Assembly (NCBI RefSeq): GCF_035083965.1
Contig: NC_089727.1
Span: forward strand, 14,770,769 to 14,834,768
Direction of reading: 5' to 3'
Length of the DNA stretch: 64,000 bases
Source: Branchiostoma lanceolatum
Taxonomy: Eukaryota > Chordata > Leptocardii > Amphioxiformes > Branchiostomatidae
Of this stretch, positions 15,501 to 27,600 are shown in pieces. The first letter of the stretch is position 1; each line of letters starts with the position of its first letter. The notes beneath the pieces were generated by a model. The model saw only the letters and a list, made by a program, of their open reading frames with translations. It searched no databases and was not told where the DNA came from. A program made the translations under genes and the position numbers.

Positions 15501-16543
15501 ACATGTCTTCCCTGTTGAATTGATTTGACCTTTTCTTTAGGGTGACTGTTATCATCAGCAACCACAAGTTGTATACCTATGTCCAAGTTAGCCTGACCCT
15601 GTTATATCATTCAGACTTTCCAAGTAGTGGGTGGGTAGCAGGCATTTTGAAACTAATTTTCCTTCTCCTTCCCACAGTACCTGGCAGAGCTGACTCAACA
15701 GGAGGGGGAGACATTCCTGAAGTACGTCCCCTCCACCATCGCTGCTGCCTCACTCTGTCTGGCACAGCACACGCTCAACATGCAGCCATGGGTAAGATCC
15801 TATCATATTTCACTTCACAATGGCAGGGACCATTCAGACTCATAAATACCAGGACTCAAGAATCAGAACTCACTTTGACGCATGATTGATCGGGATTCGA
15901 GAATCCTGGTATGAAAAGTCTGAATATGGCTCCGAGGGGAGTTAATCCCCATCTGCCTGCGGATTGAATCTGGGTCTGAGTATGTGCGGTGTCAAACCTT
16001 GGCCTAGCACCAGTTTCTATCCAGATCAGAGATCTACTAGTAGATCAGAGCTGCAGCCGAGTCTGTACAATGACTAGAATTAGCTGACTGGTAGTTGTAG
16101 ATTCACTGATTTATTTCCTCCTCCCCCCAGACGCCAACCTTGATGCACTACTCGGGCTACACGCTGGCGGACCTTCTCCCGTGTGTGCAGGACATGCACC
16201 GAAGTTTCCAGGCTGCCCCGTCCTCACAGCAGCAGGCAGTCAGGGAGAAGTATAGGAGTCCCAAGTAAGTACTTTGATATTCTTGACTGCCCCCACATCC
16301 TAATACAATTGTTGTGGTAACAGTGTGTAGTGTCAGGCTTATAGAGGTTAAGTTTATAAATTTTAAGTTAGAAATCTAATGTACTGTGCCCATCCGTCAA
16401 TTTTTTAAGTTGCCCTTTTTTCAGTGCAGTAATGCCCCCTGACAGGATCATTGGTTATTGCATGTTTGTAACAATGTTTTTCATTTTTCAGATACCACGG
16501 TGTGTCTACCATCCAGGCACCGGCGACCACTCCTACAGCATAA
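12585..16543 (+). CDS. CCNA: Cyclin A (single CCNA1/CCNA2 pro-orthologue)
   Basis: Exons: 12585-12776, 12929-13187, 13984-14055, 14221-14363, 14619-14842, 15045-15120, 15254-15382, 15678-15791, 16131-16264 and 16492-16543; phases close to 464 codons plus TAA. It is the regulatory subunit of CDK2/CDK1 in S and G2/M. The destruction box RVALGVLN lies at residues 41-48, and the N-terminal motif FSIHVD matches vertebrate FTIHVD. The cyclin box begins at [16 protein letters not shown] and continues through [20 protein letters not shown] and [13 protein letters not shown]. The C-terminal cyclin fold ends in [13 protein letters not shown]. The hydrophobic patch reads MRCIL where vertebrates have MRAIL. 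The start ATG has context CACCATG. The third exon's boundaries are the least certain: only the acceptor at 13982-13983 fits the phase, and it lacks a polypyrimidine tract. Confidence 0.95.
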
Positions 16544-18000
16544 CTATGTGCAATGCAGGGTGAAATAAGTGTTGTACATTTTGTGTAAAGACAAATATTG
16601 CTATACCTTTTAGAACATGGCCTGCTCTCACTCAAAATTTTGCTGCCAAACTTGTTTGCTGAATGGAGACTAGAGCATTTTAGAAATGATCACTGAGGAC
16701 GAAAATTGCAAGTTTATTTTTAGTATGTGTATGCCAATAAAATGTTTTTAACCAAATGATTTTAAGTTTTTAGCATTTTATGATAGGATCATAGGTTTTG
16801 TATTGAGTGTAATTGCAATCAATCCAGGTTCAGGCAACTTCTCTGTCACTGTCAACAAAACTTCCATTCCAAACACATTAGAAACATTTAACTTTCTAGC
16901 CATGGAAATTGTTTCTACTTTGCTGAAGAATCAGAAAGATAGTGACTTAACCTAGGCAATATAGCTGAATCGATTTATAATGATAGAGGAAAGTCTAATG
17001 TCTATACACAAGAAGTCTCAGATTCCCCTTGTTTTAAATTGTACAAGAAAAATGGTGGTTGGTATGCACATTCTGTGGGAATCTTTGACATAATCTTGTA
17101 TAAGAATGAAGTGAAAATTGTGGAAGTGTTGCAGACTGAATTGTTGACCCTGCTTAGTCTGCCGCTGGCTGCATCTCGTGTCAGCTCTCTTCCTGTCCTT
17201 TTGTGAAATAAAGATGAATTCTGTTAGCAGTAGAGAGAGCAGCCAGTGGTCGGCCTCACAAGGAAATGTGCTTAGCTTTCACAGGATGGTGGGAGACATG
17301 TTGGGGAGGGGAGGACAGATTAGAACTTATTGCTGTAGATAAAGTGCTCAGCTTTGTTAAGGACATTCCATGGTCACTGATCTATCCTAGCTGTGCATTC
17401 AAACTACATGAACCTTAAACAGTATAACATAGAAGTTTTGGTATCAGTGATCTATAAAACCTTAGCATAGGCTTATAATACCTGCACTCCAAGCTAAGCT
17501 GATTGACTGGTTTGTGTTGTAAATGCCTGGTAAATCCGCCCTAACATGTCTGAATCACTATGCCACCCCACACTGGTCCAAATGGAACTTGTATAGCTGT
17601 ACATAATACCTGGTGTATCATGCTTTTGCACATTGTATTCTAAACACCATTATGCACTGTATGATTTGTTTTACTTTGTTGTAATGTTCCCCTAGCCCTG
17701 TACATTTGTAACTTAGTTTTTTTAATTAAAGTTTTTATTAACACTACTCTGTTGTATGTGTTTTTGTTAGGTGAGGAACACATATCCATGTTAAACTTCC
17801 AAACTGGATCCATGTCCAAGTTAAAGTTAAATGGACATCTTTTCCTAATCTTAGTAAAATAAACTTCAGTACTACATCTTAGGTATTTTTGCCTTCACCA
17901 GCTGGGAAGGGAGTGACTTTGATACAGAAACGTAGGCCAGATGCCTTGCTTGCTTTTAGCATTGTAGTAATTGAACAATTGTTTTCAGCCTGCTAAAGTA
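16544..18000 (+). other. Cyclin A 3' UTR and downstream DNA
   Basis: AATAAA lies at 16736-16741, about 190 bp after the stop, with GT-rich DNA after it. Later candidates (AATAAA near 17206 and ATTAAA near 17725) could extend the 3' UTR. No further coding exon is recognised. Confidence 0.6.
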
Positions 18001-18574
18001 ACAACATAAATCCTCATACAGTACTATACAACAAAAAATCTAATCTCCAGGCTTTTGCTGTTTAATAACATTCTTGGCCATAGTTTTGAGACAGTTTATA
18101 AAGTTGTGTTCATATGAAATACTATGTCTTGACAAATGTGAAAACAAATCCACCTATAACTTGTGGTCTGAAGGGAAGGGGTTGAAGTTCCCAAACTCCA
18201 TAATCAAACCAATATTCCTTAAGGGTTGGATTAAGGACTCGTTAATCTTAATCAGACACATGGACAACCTAGAATTACCTGAGCAGTCACCAGCCAGCCA
18301 GTGACAGACTGAGAGCTTGAATTTGGCAGTTAATGGAGCCTAATACGCCATTGAATGCTGAACTGTCAACTCAAGGCCAACGCAAAAAAGCAAACTCCTG
18401 AGGCAGTTGTTGCCATTAGACAGAAGTAGTTGGTGCAAATTGTGAGCTGCTGCAGACAGAAAACGGGCAAATGATAAGTTCACAATTTCTCCAACAGAAA
18501 GTAATTTGGTCCCGCTCTCAAAGCGGTTGCCAGTCTGAGAACATTTTGCAGTACATGTACTATCCAAACAGAGG

Positions 18575-18821
18575 CTAGGCTCCAGTAGCCTGAGTACCAT
18601 CGTCCGTAGGGACCGCTGGCTCAAAGTTAGCAAGCGATTTTTTGTTCCAGCGGTCACTACTGAGATTGGTACACTAAGGCTCCGATTTGTTTTGGACGTC
18701 TTTTTATGCATTTTTATCGGGTTTTCTACTAGCCAGTATACACAGAAAAGGTGACAAAATAGAAAACCCGATAGAAATGCCCCCCAAAAAGACGCTCAAA
18801 ACATACCGGAGTCTAACCTCT
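18575..18821. repeat. Two abutting inverted-repeat (MITE-like) elements
   Basis: At 18587-18683, AGCCTGAGTACCATC... pairs imperfectly with the sequence around CCAGCGGTC...GGTACACTAAGGCT. At 18676-18816, CTCCGATTTGTTTTGGACGT with a following TTATCGGGTTTTCTA arm is mirrored by TAGAAAACCCGAT...CGGAG. Arms are about 35 and 60 bp and diverged. No coding capacity is seen, and no target duplication was resolved. Confidence 0.6.
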
Positions 18822-21012
18822 GCTTGGAAAGTAATTATGAAGATACGATGTCTTGATCTGAGAAAAGTTGTAAGACCCTGTAGGCTAGTTCAATTCTAAT
18901 CCAACAAATCAGGAAACGTTAGAGTTCATCATGTTGTCCAACACTTGTTACTAGTAGTTTGGTCAAATATTGATATCAAAGTCTCGTAAGGAATGGATTC
19001 AAGATACGCTGGGTCGTGTGCAATCACCGTCATTTTCACAGCAGTGCGTACGCTGTGAAAGCATTTTTAAATGTAATTTTAAATGTCAAAGTAGGCAGTG
19101 TGATTTCCAAGATGAGGGCCAGAGGGTGGATATTGTTTGGGCGCACGAGATGAGCTGCTATTGGAAATGGTTACTCGTTGAGAGGTGAATTCACATAAAT
19201 AATGTTTACACATAAAACATGATGGCATTCTAAAGTGTTGTACCGGACGTATACACAGAAGGAATAGTGTTAATGCACAATAATCTTTTATTCTTTATAG
19301 CGCCACAAGGGGGGCTCAGGAAAAATTGTTATAGTTCAATAGTGGTTCCCCTCCACGGAAATCTTGAGTAAAAGGCGAAATATTTGTACGTATTGAATGG
19401 AGATCATTTGAAGCCAAGAACGCAAACGTCTTCCGACGTAATTGTTCTTGCTCATGATCGTGTGTAAAATTGAGTCTTAAGACTTTAATTATATTCCGTT
19501 TGTGGGCATGTAATTGCAACTAACCGATACAACAATTGCCATCTAAGTTGATTGAATTTTTTTCATCGATAGTAGTGCATGTAATAGATACTATATACTG
19601 AATTCAAGCAATAAATGCGCTTATAATACTTAACAACATTTACTCATATTTGATAAATTTGCTGCCAGTGCAAATAAGATAAAAGTATTGTTCGCTGCTT
19701 GGTGCTGTCACACGCACCGTCAAACAACGTCTCAGCAACTACGGCAGGTGACGTGCAGAGCTGTCCTCTAGCGACACATTTAGGGACTGTCAATACCTCT
19801 CGCGATGCCACCTCTCTTGTTCAGAGGTTACAGATCTCTCCACATGGAGTGAACGTCATTGTACTCGCATTCAGTTTGCTCCACACGGTATCCAAGTCAA
19901 GACAAAATGTTGTTCTAGTTGCTATTTCTTCTCTGTTCATTGCTTCGTGATGATTAATACAGTCACGGACTGACTAATAGAAGTAGCGTTAGCTAATCTG
20001 TACGAGTTGTCGATTTTCTTTCAAGTTCAAAAAAACAACGCCCCATTCTCTCAAGCCCCATTTCACTAGAGGGCTGCGATCTCGCTTCGACCTAAATTGG
20101 ATTTGTGTAGCCCTTGATTTCATACTTGGAAAATCATATGCATGCAAATGATGAAATATGACTGGAAAGACAACAAAACAAAGCGTGAAAAGAATTACTT
20201 TTATCTATGCCAAATTTTAGGTCGCTGCGCGGCCACATCCTCAAGTGGAATGGAGGTATAAGAGTTAAGACAACATTGCACCGCCTCCTTGAACTTGCCT
20301 CTGCACGCATTCACAAACACTGTAGAGTGTTTTCTTAGCTGTTTGGGGTGACAAGGTAAAGAACGCAATTTCTTATCTTCCAAAACGAATCTTTTAGTTA
20401 TAAAACTTGATGAATCTGTGGATAGATCTGTGTTGTTACGACTGATATGGGGGAGGTTGAACAGTGCATTTTGGGCCAAAGCCTGGTATTCATTCGTGAC
20501 CATTAGATTACAAGTAGATACAGATAACAGATATCTAGCTAAAGAAGCACACGTACAGGAGCTTTGCATACGAAACGCTGAAAATACTCTAAAAAACAAG
20601 TCCGACCACTGGGACACCGTACTAATACAGGAACACATCGTCAACAAAACGTGTCGTTGTGGGCACATCTCAACATATCATTCTACAAGAGCCAAAGAAC
20701 GAAAACCCCAAGCAGAGAAAAAGACGGACAGTCCTCACAATATGTAAATCAATACTAACGTTACATGCTCGGTGAAGCTATTGTGTATTTGCAGTTACCT
20801 GTAACATTTTGTTTTCTATCATGGCCGGGTGGCTCAATTTACTTTTCACCATTGTTTGTGTGTGACTAGCTGGAATTACCACCACACAAACCAGACCAGT
20901 AACGTTAGGACATTCATTACGAAAAAAATAGGGTCGATCGGTTACTGTTACAATCGCTGTAAAAGCGGGCGGTTCGTCTAGCCTCTACCAAGGAGGTTAA
21001 AATAGTAACCTC

Positions 21013-21177
21013 CTTGCCTCTACCAGGCTCCATGGATCACTGGGAATATAGTAGAAATTGGCCAAATAGACCCTTCTCGGTAGCCGACTACCCTTAGCAG
21101 ACTATTCACTCTATTTGGCCAATTTCTACTACTGTACTAGTAAGTTTTCATAGCGATCCGCGAAGCCTGGTAGAAGC
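21013..21177. mobile_element. MITE with diverged terminal inverted repeats
   Basis: The left end GCCTCTACCAGGCTCCATGG is mirrored by the right end reading GATCCGCGAAGCCTGGTAGA. An inner perfect pair AGTAGAAATTGGCCAAATAG is mirrored before the right end. The loop is short. Immediately upstream (20980-21012) a second hairpin, CTCTACCAAGGAGGTTA with TAACCTCCTTG, shares the CTCTACCA start, suggesting a nested or partial second copy. Confidence 0.65.
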
Positions 21178-21440
21178 TAACGGTTCGATATTTCAATCGG
21201 TTGGGCAGTTTATAGAAAAGTTAGCAGAGTACATCTAAACCCATTGGAGAAGCACAACTCATCTAAAACTATCAGTTAGTAACGTTACATGATGTGTGCA
21301 AACATATCATAGATTATAAACTTCTCCGTCCTTGAAATACACACGCTAGGACATGAAATAATTGTGTCCAGATTCTAGTACTACACCACAATGGGTTGGT
21401 AATCATCTACCTGGGCACGGCAGGTAATTATTTACCTGCG

Positions 21441-21614
21441 CCGGCCAGGTGACCTCAGGGCGGTTGTTTTGTTTCCCCGTGTCCCTTTAACCGCCGCAGT
21501 GCGCATGCGTTGGCGTCCCTCGAAACAAACACTTCCTGCCCGGCGCGGCGTCACTTGGATCCCCTCGCCCAGACCACCAGCTACTCCAGCACCCTTAAAC
21601 ACAACTCCTGCAAC
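21441..21614 (+). promoter_or_regulatory. SPATA18 promoter with NRF1-type site
   Basis: A GC-rich stretch precedes the start codon and contains TGCGCATGCG at 21500-21509, a close match to the NRF1 (nuclear respiratory factor 1) consensus, plus a CACTTCCTG ETS-like motif near 21528. No TATA box is seen. The motif is visible; factor binding is inferred. Confidence 0.55.
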
Positions 21615-24600
21615 ATGGCTGAATCTCTCCGCCGCATGGTCAACAACGGGAACTTCACTTCCCTGCAGGACAAGCTAGAAAAGTGGCTGGACGATTATCA
21701 CGTAAGTCGAAAGTTTTTTTTTAAAGGGAACTTCTTAAGTTATGTGGGTGTGTGCTTAGTGGGGGTCGTTCGTGTCATACCTTATCGAGTGTTGCACCTT
21801 TACGACTATCATTTACAACCACCTGTCGCACTGCTCGGTTGTAATTCCCGAGTGTAGTAACAGATCATTATGCGGGAACATTAGCGCACGGAGAGCCGTG
21901 ATTACGGGTATTTCTGTTTATTTGCGGTCGATTGGTTATCATCGACTTAGGTGGAAAATCTTAATGTACCATGCCATGCTACATCCTGCAACATTTCTGA
22001 AACTTGATACCTCGCTTGATACAATTACGTCGCGGATTTGTTACTTTTCCTTGCTGGAAGAAAATGTTTTGAAAGCTTTTCGGGTGTTGCTGAATATTCT
22101 GTGCACGCATAGACCCCTTTGGGACGATTGTTTAGTCTTAAGAGTTTCTCCACTGGTCTGGAAGTTTTCACAAGACTTGGGGCTGTGACCCGGGCGAGCA
22201 GCAGGGTTGTGTTACGTTGTGCAGGGAATGAAAATGTAACGTAACCCTGGGAAACCATGAAATCCCTTTTCTTTTTGTTGTCTGGTGCTCAGTGTTCTTC
22301 AGAGTTGTCTTCAAAGCACCTCTGCAATCAAGAAGTGAAACAAAACCAGCAATCATGGGCTTGAATGGCTTTTAGTGTTCTCCGGGGGATATTTAATCTG
22401 GGGCTGGCGTAGCTAGGTAATCGTCAGTGACATGGAACGATCACCAAGCCTGGGAAATCCTGTATGAAATAGCCGCTGAATGCACCAGTAGTATATCGAT
22501 TTTCAGTGCGCTGAGCTATCTCGCAAACTGTTGTAAGATTTGGGGGTGCGCTTTTCCTCCTTATAAAACATGGCTCACCCCTAACTTGTGCAAGTTGGCG
22601 TCGGTCCAAATGCGTGACTCACGGTCTGCTTGCAACATTCACACTTCGACTTCAAGCATTCCTTAAATAGTGGCCAACAATGAACTCAAACATACATCAA
22701 CATTTTCCCCGGTATTTCAAGATGGCAGGTGGACGCATGGCATCATCGGTTGCCATGGACACGGGGCCTTATTTGCGCTTGACTGATAACCCAATTGTTG
22801 TCGCAGTATCGCCGTTTGTAAAGCAAATATTAGCACACCGCACCGAGCTTGTATTACCGGCATATTTGATCAGTTTCTACTGGCCCCTTTTACACCTTTT
22901 GTTCAAATCGCATGTGACAGCTAAAGGTACGATACACAGCATCTCAAGAGCCATTACCCACGGAGCTTAAACCAAAACAGATTTTAAATATTTCATGAAG
23001 TTGAGCTTTTGTCTGTCCTGATTCATTAGAGCGATACAAAACTTGTATGTTTCATTTAGGGCATCCATTGTAGGCCGGGCATCCGTAGTTTCAATGAATT
23101 ATACAGGTGGTAGAACCGTGAGGGCTTTACAGAAGTATACCTGGTCAAATCTGTGAAAGAAGGCATTCTAAAGAAACCATAACAAAGACAGGTGTACAGA
23201 CTTCAAAACACCTATTGTGGATGAACAATGCTTTATTATGGCTCTGAAGCCATGAGAATGTTCTGTATAGGTCACTGCATACATATTTGTCCCAGGCCAC
23301 CCCTAAAGGATTCAAAATACCTTCACTTTCCCCACAAGCCCGTAGGCAGAGATATTTTCCTCATAGTTTTGTTGCCTTTTTGGCTTGGAACAACATACAA
23401 GTTGTGAGGAAAAACAAGTCCCCCAAAGTGTATTTGCAGCTGTATTTTGTCAGTCATTATTTCTTAAAATGAAAAATAAGTCTTAGAAATATAATGGAAA
23501 TCATATAATGGAGATAATCAGGAAAATCAATCAAAAGTGTTCTGAGTTTGTTGTACAAAAATTATTCTATTTCCATGTTTCATTTCTTTTCATTCCTAAA
23601 ATCACAGAAAATGTAACATCCAGTTCAGCTCTAATCAAATTGTCATTTTATTGCAGTCATCTAAATCCCATGGTTAGTCATTAAAGCTGTGTAAACATGA
23701 AGTACAGTGATCAGAACTGCTGTATTGGTTTTGAACAGTTAAATGATCACGTAAGGAGGCAGGAAGTGGGATTGCAGAGCAAACAGGCAAACATCTAACA
23801 ATGTAACTGACGCAAGGCGGTTGCGTTGGTGCTTGTGTGTAGGAACACAGAAAACAAAGATGAAAAACTTTCAAGGCCTTTAAAAAAAACTTCACATTCC
23901 TGTGGAGAAGTTAAATCACCAAGATGTGTTATTGCTCGATTAAGAAATTCCATCCTATAAGTTTTTAAAGTTTGAGGAAATTAACTAACAAACATAACGT
24001 CTACTCCATGAAGTTTAAAATAATCAACTTTATTTCATCAATTCTAACAACTTTTACATTTGACAATGATTTTCTCACATTATTGCACGTACCTATTACC
24101 GGACATGGCATGTACATCACACACACACAGGAATAGCATCTATTTGGAGGGTCTGCATACCTTTTCCTATAAGGTGTAACCAGCCAGATTCAATTCTACG
24201 TAAGTCATAATCGAACCACTCAAGTTCAACGTACTTGGCAGGTGGTTCAATTTGACATAATCTATCAGGGACGTTCCTGAATTAACCTAAAGCGTAACAA
24301 GCACCAGGAATTTTGTGTAAGTTGTAATGCACTACCCATGCAGATCCCCTTGAACCAGAAGACCAATGTCATTACATGGACTGATACAAAATTGAGGCAA
24401 AACATTTCATCACTGTTTCTCTCCAAATCTTTCCCCCTCCTCAAACTACACTACAAATCCATTTTGTTTACTGTCACATGAACCACTTGTGTGTCTGGTG
24501 GAAGTTTTAACCACAACAGGGTTCAGAGAGTAAAGAAAAGTTGCCAAACAAACAATGACAATAGAAATGAAGGTGAAAATATCAATGGGAATGCCAAAGA

Positions 24601-27600
24601 TATACCAGCACAAAACTGCTGTGAACATGAGCTCTAACGCACTTGCAAACGTCTTGAGTATAGAGTTGAAACTCATGAGGAACAGACTGGTGATGATGCC
24701 TATGGCTGTCTGGTTGAGGATGACCAGCATCACGGCTGGTTGGAGGATGGAGTTGATGCTCTCTGTGGTGAAAGCAGACAGCAGGTCGCCGGTGAAGGCC
24801 AGCACACACACATTGCACATGATGGAGTCCAGGTACATGAACACATTCTGCATCATGAATGGCACGTGACTGGACTTCTCCCCCTTCAACAAGAACTCAG
24901 TATACACACCAGCGAAACATGAGCAAAACACCTGCAGGAGGATGTTCAGAAGGCTGGCGTTCAGGTGAACACTGAGAGACTGGCTGCCGAATGACACAAC
25001 GTCTCTCACATGGGTGTCGTACTTCATGTGCTTGATGACACAGCCAACGGTCAGCAGCAGCAGAGACAACCACTGCAGTCTGCTCAGCGTTTTCTTGAAC
25101 AGAACCTGAAAGATGACCCCTGTGATTACGACTCTGAACTGCAGCAGTAGGTAGTACGTTGTAGGATCATACACAGCCAGGTTCACAAACTGTAGATTGT
25201 TGTACAAACAGTACAGCAATGCTGGCACCAAGTACAGAAGGAGAACTCTCTTATCCCTCAGAGCAACTCTTACCAGCTCTTTAAATGTGTTGTCCTTCAG
25301 ATAAAGCATTGTGGCGACTAGCAGCTTGAGCACCTCTGTGACCATGACTAAGGCAACAGTGTTGTAGGGATACGTGTTGTCCTCTGTCCGACTGGCAGTC
25401 ACCAGGATTCCCTGGTTGATGAAGACTGTCATGTAGGCCAGGAACACCACGACACTCCACTTTGTTGGGAAGAGCTTGCTGAAATGCCAGCCTCTGACAA
25501 ATTGTGGTCGCCAACCTGCCATACTGCCCAGTTTTGTGGGATGGTTGGAATTGCAGACTTTGTCCCGTCAACCCTTCAAGTTCAAATCTGTTGTATTGTT
25601 GCGTACATGAGGGCTGATATTAAAGTTAATGGTTACACCACTGTGACAGCCTGAGTTTCTAGAGCAGGTAAATTGCATATTACCCAGGTACCGCAGACTG
25701 GTGTAATTAGGTCACGTAAGGTGAAATCTTTCCGCCCATTATCACAGGGAATTATTGATTGCAGCTTGTCAGCTATGCTCTTATACCCAGCTAATTACGT
25801 CATTGGTGATAAATAATGATACAAGTTACCAGCATGTCAATGAACCAACTATGTCCACAGGTATAACCTTGGGTTACATAACAAAGGTCAATCCGGGTAT
25901 TCAACATAAGTAAAGACGCCACTTGAGGTGGACATTACACCAGCCTGTCATAGAACAAACAATAAACTAACCTTTCATCCCTGGCCCTAACCAATCATAG
26001 CTATGCAGGTCCAAATGGTTAGTTCTCTTTATCATAAACTTTGCAGGAAGGTCGTCCATAATGTTGTGAACACAATGTGAATATTACCAGTATTCTAAAT
26101 TGTAGAGTTTTCTTCTTCAGATCAACACCAATGACCAGAACGTGGCGCGTGCCTGTGAGCTGGTTGAGCTGAATGCCAGGGTGCAGGGGCAGCTCTTCAC
26201 TCTCCTCAACCTGGTGGCTTCAGAAGGTAACTCAATTACAAACTCAGTCCTACATTTCTGCCATTAATTACGTTCCTGACATTGGCATTGATGTTTTGGT
26301 GCCAAAATGCATACTTATTACAGTACAACATGTATCGTTAAAAGTAAACTTTACTTTGGAAAAGCAAAATCTGAAATAAAATCATTTTTGTTAGTGCCAT
26401 TTGTAATAATGTCTTAGAAAAAAATGCATGTCAAAGTTAATTCTAAATTCATAGTATACTTTAATACTGTTAGTATTATAACCCAAAAGGATACCTTGCT
26501 AAAACGCTGGTCAGTCATATATAACAACGTTACAAAGCTTACTCTATGAACCTTTTGTTGAACAGGTGGTCTCTATGGAGGGGTCAACACGCTGAAGAAC
26601 AGGCTGCTGCCATGGCTGAGTTCAGGCTTCGCCGCGTCCGCAGCCAGCGTCTCTGCCGATACCAGCCTTGCCGTCCTGGCAGAGGCAGCGGAAAAGGACC
26701 GCCAGATCACGGAGATCCAGTCGCACTACGAGCAGCAGCTGGACAACATGGAGAAGGACCTGGTGGAGACCAAGGACGACGCAGCCGCCCTGAAGGCAGA
26801 GTAAGTCTTCTTCAGTTACATTTACCACTAGGGCTGTGTACCCTGGACCTGTAGAATTGCTTAGGTGCAAAGCACCACTCACCACCTTGGGATATTATAG
26901 CCACTTGATACTGGAATGAGCTGCCAAACACCAGATCTCTAACGGCCCTGATCAAAGACACAAATCTGACTGCCATATGCAAGATTTTACATTCATCATC
27001 ATCATCATCATAGCCACTTGAGACTTGATAACATCAGAGAATGGACAGGCAGGACACTGAGTGAAATGCTAAGAAAAACAGAAAACTGAGAAGGGTGTAG
27101 AAAGCTGCAGCTGGTTGCCAGATCTTATGTGGTGCCCCAACGGTCAAATAGTTAGACTACGGAATAGTCTATGGAAGAAGATACTGAATGAGCCGACCAA
27201 ACACCAAACCTCTACTGGCCCTGATCAAAGAAACAAAACTGACTGCCATATGCAAGAAGTTTTTGCTCATATTATTATTATTATTAATCCCCAAAAATCT
27301 TCCAGGTTGGACGAAACTCGTGATGAACTGGACGACACTCGGCGGAAGTCCACAGGTACCATGATGGCCACTGAGGATGAGATTATCCGTCTGAAGGAAG
27401 AGTAAGTGTTCTCCAAAGTTTGTGTACAATTACAAATATTTTGCATTCATATTTTCCATCAGCCATTTCATGTGTTTGCCACCATCTCTGCAGACTATGT
27501 TTGACTTAATATACGGTTATTATGTGGCAAGTATGTGTTACACTTTAAATTGTGGCCATACTGGTCTAATTTGAGCTGAGCAAAGCATTTTTTGGTGCTA

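Larger units (their letters stand above)
18001..21440. other. Intergenic DNA between cyclin A and SPATA18
   Basis: No supported gene. The stretch holds MITE-like inverted repeats near 18575-18821 and 21013-21177 and a short hairpin at about 20980-21012. The open frames around 20201-20747 overlap on both strands and resemble nothing I know. Confidence 0.5.

Noticed and set aside
20201-20747. Open frames of 155 codons (-) and 109 codons (+) overlapping each other
   Set aside because: No recognisable domain, no supporting splice signals or promoter, and mutual overlap on opposite strands; most likely chance or decayed repeat.
24555-24922. Plus-strand frames across the SLC35A coding region
   Set aside because: Antisense shadows of the transporter frame.
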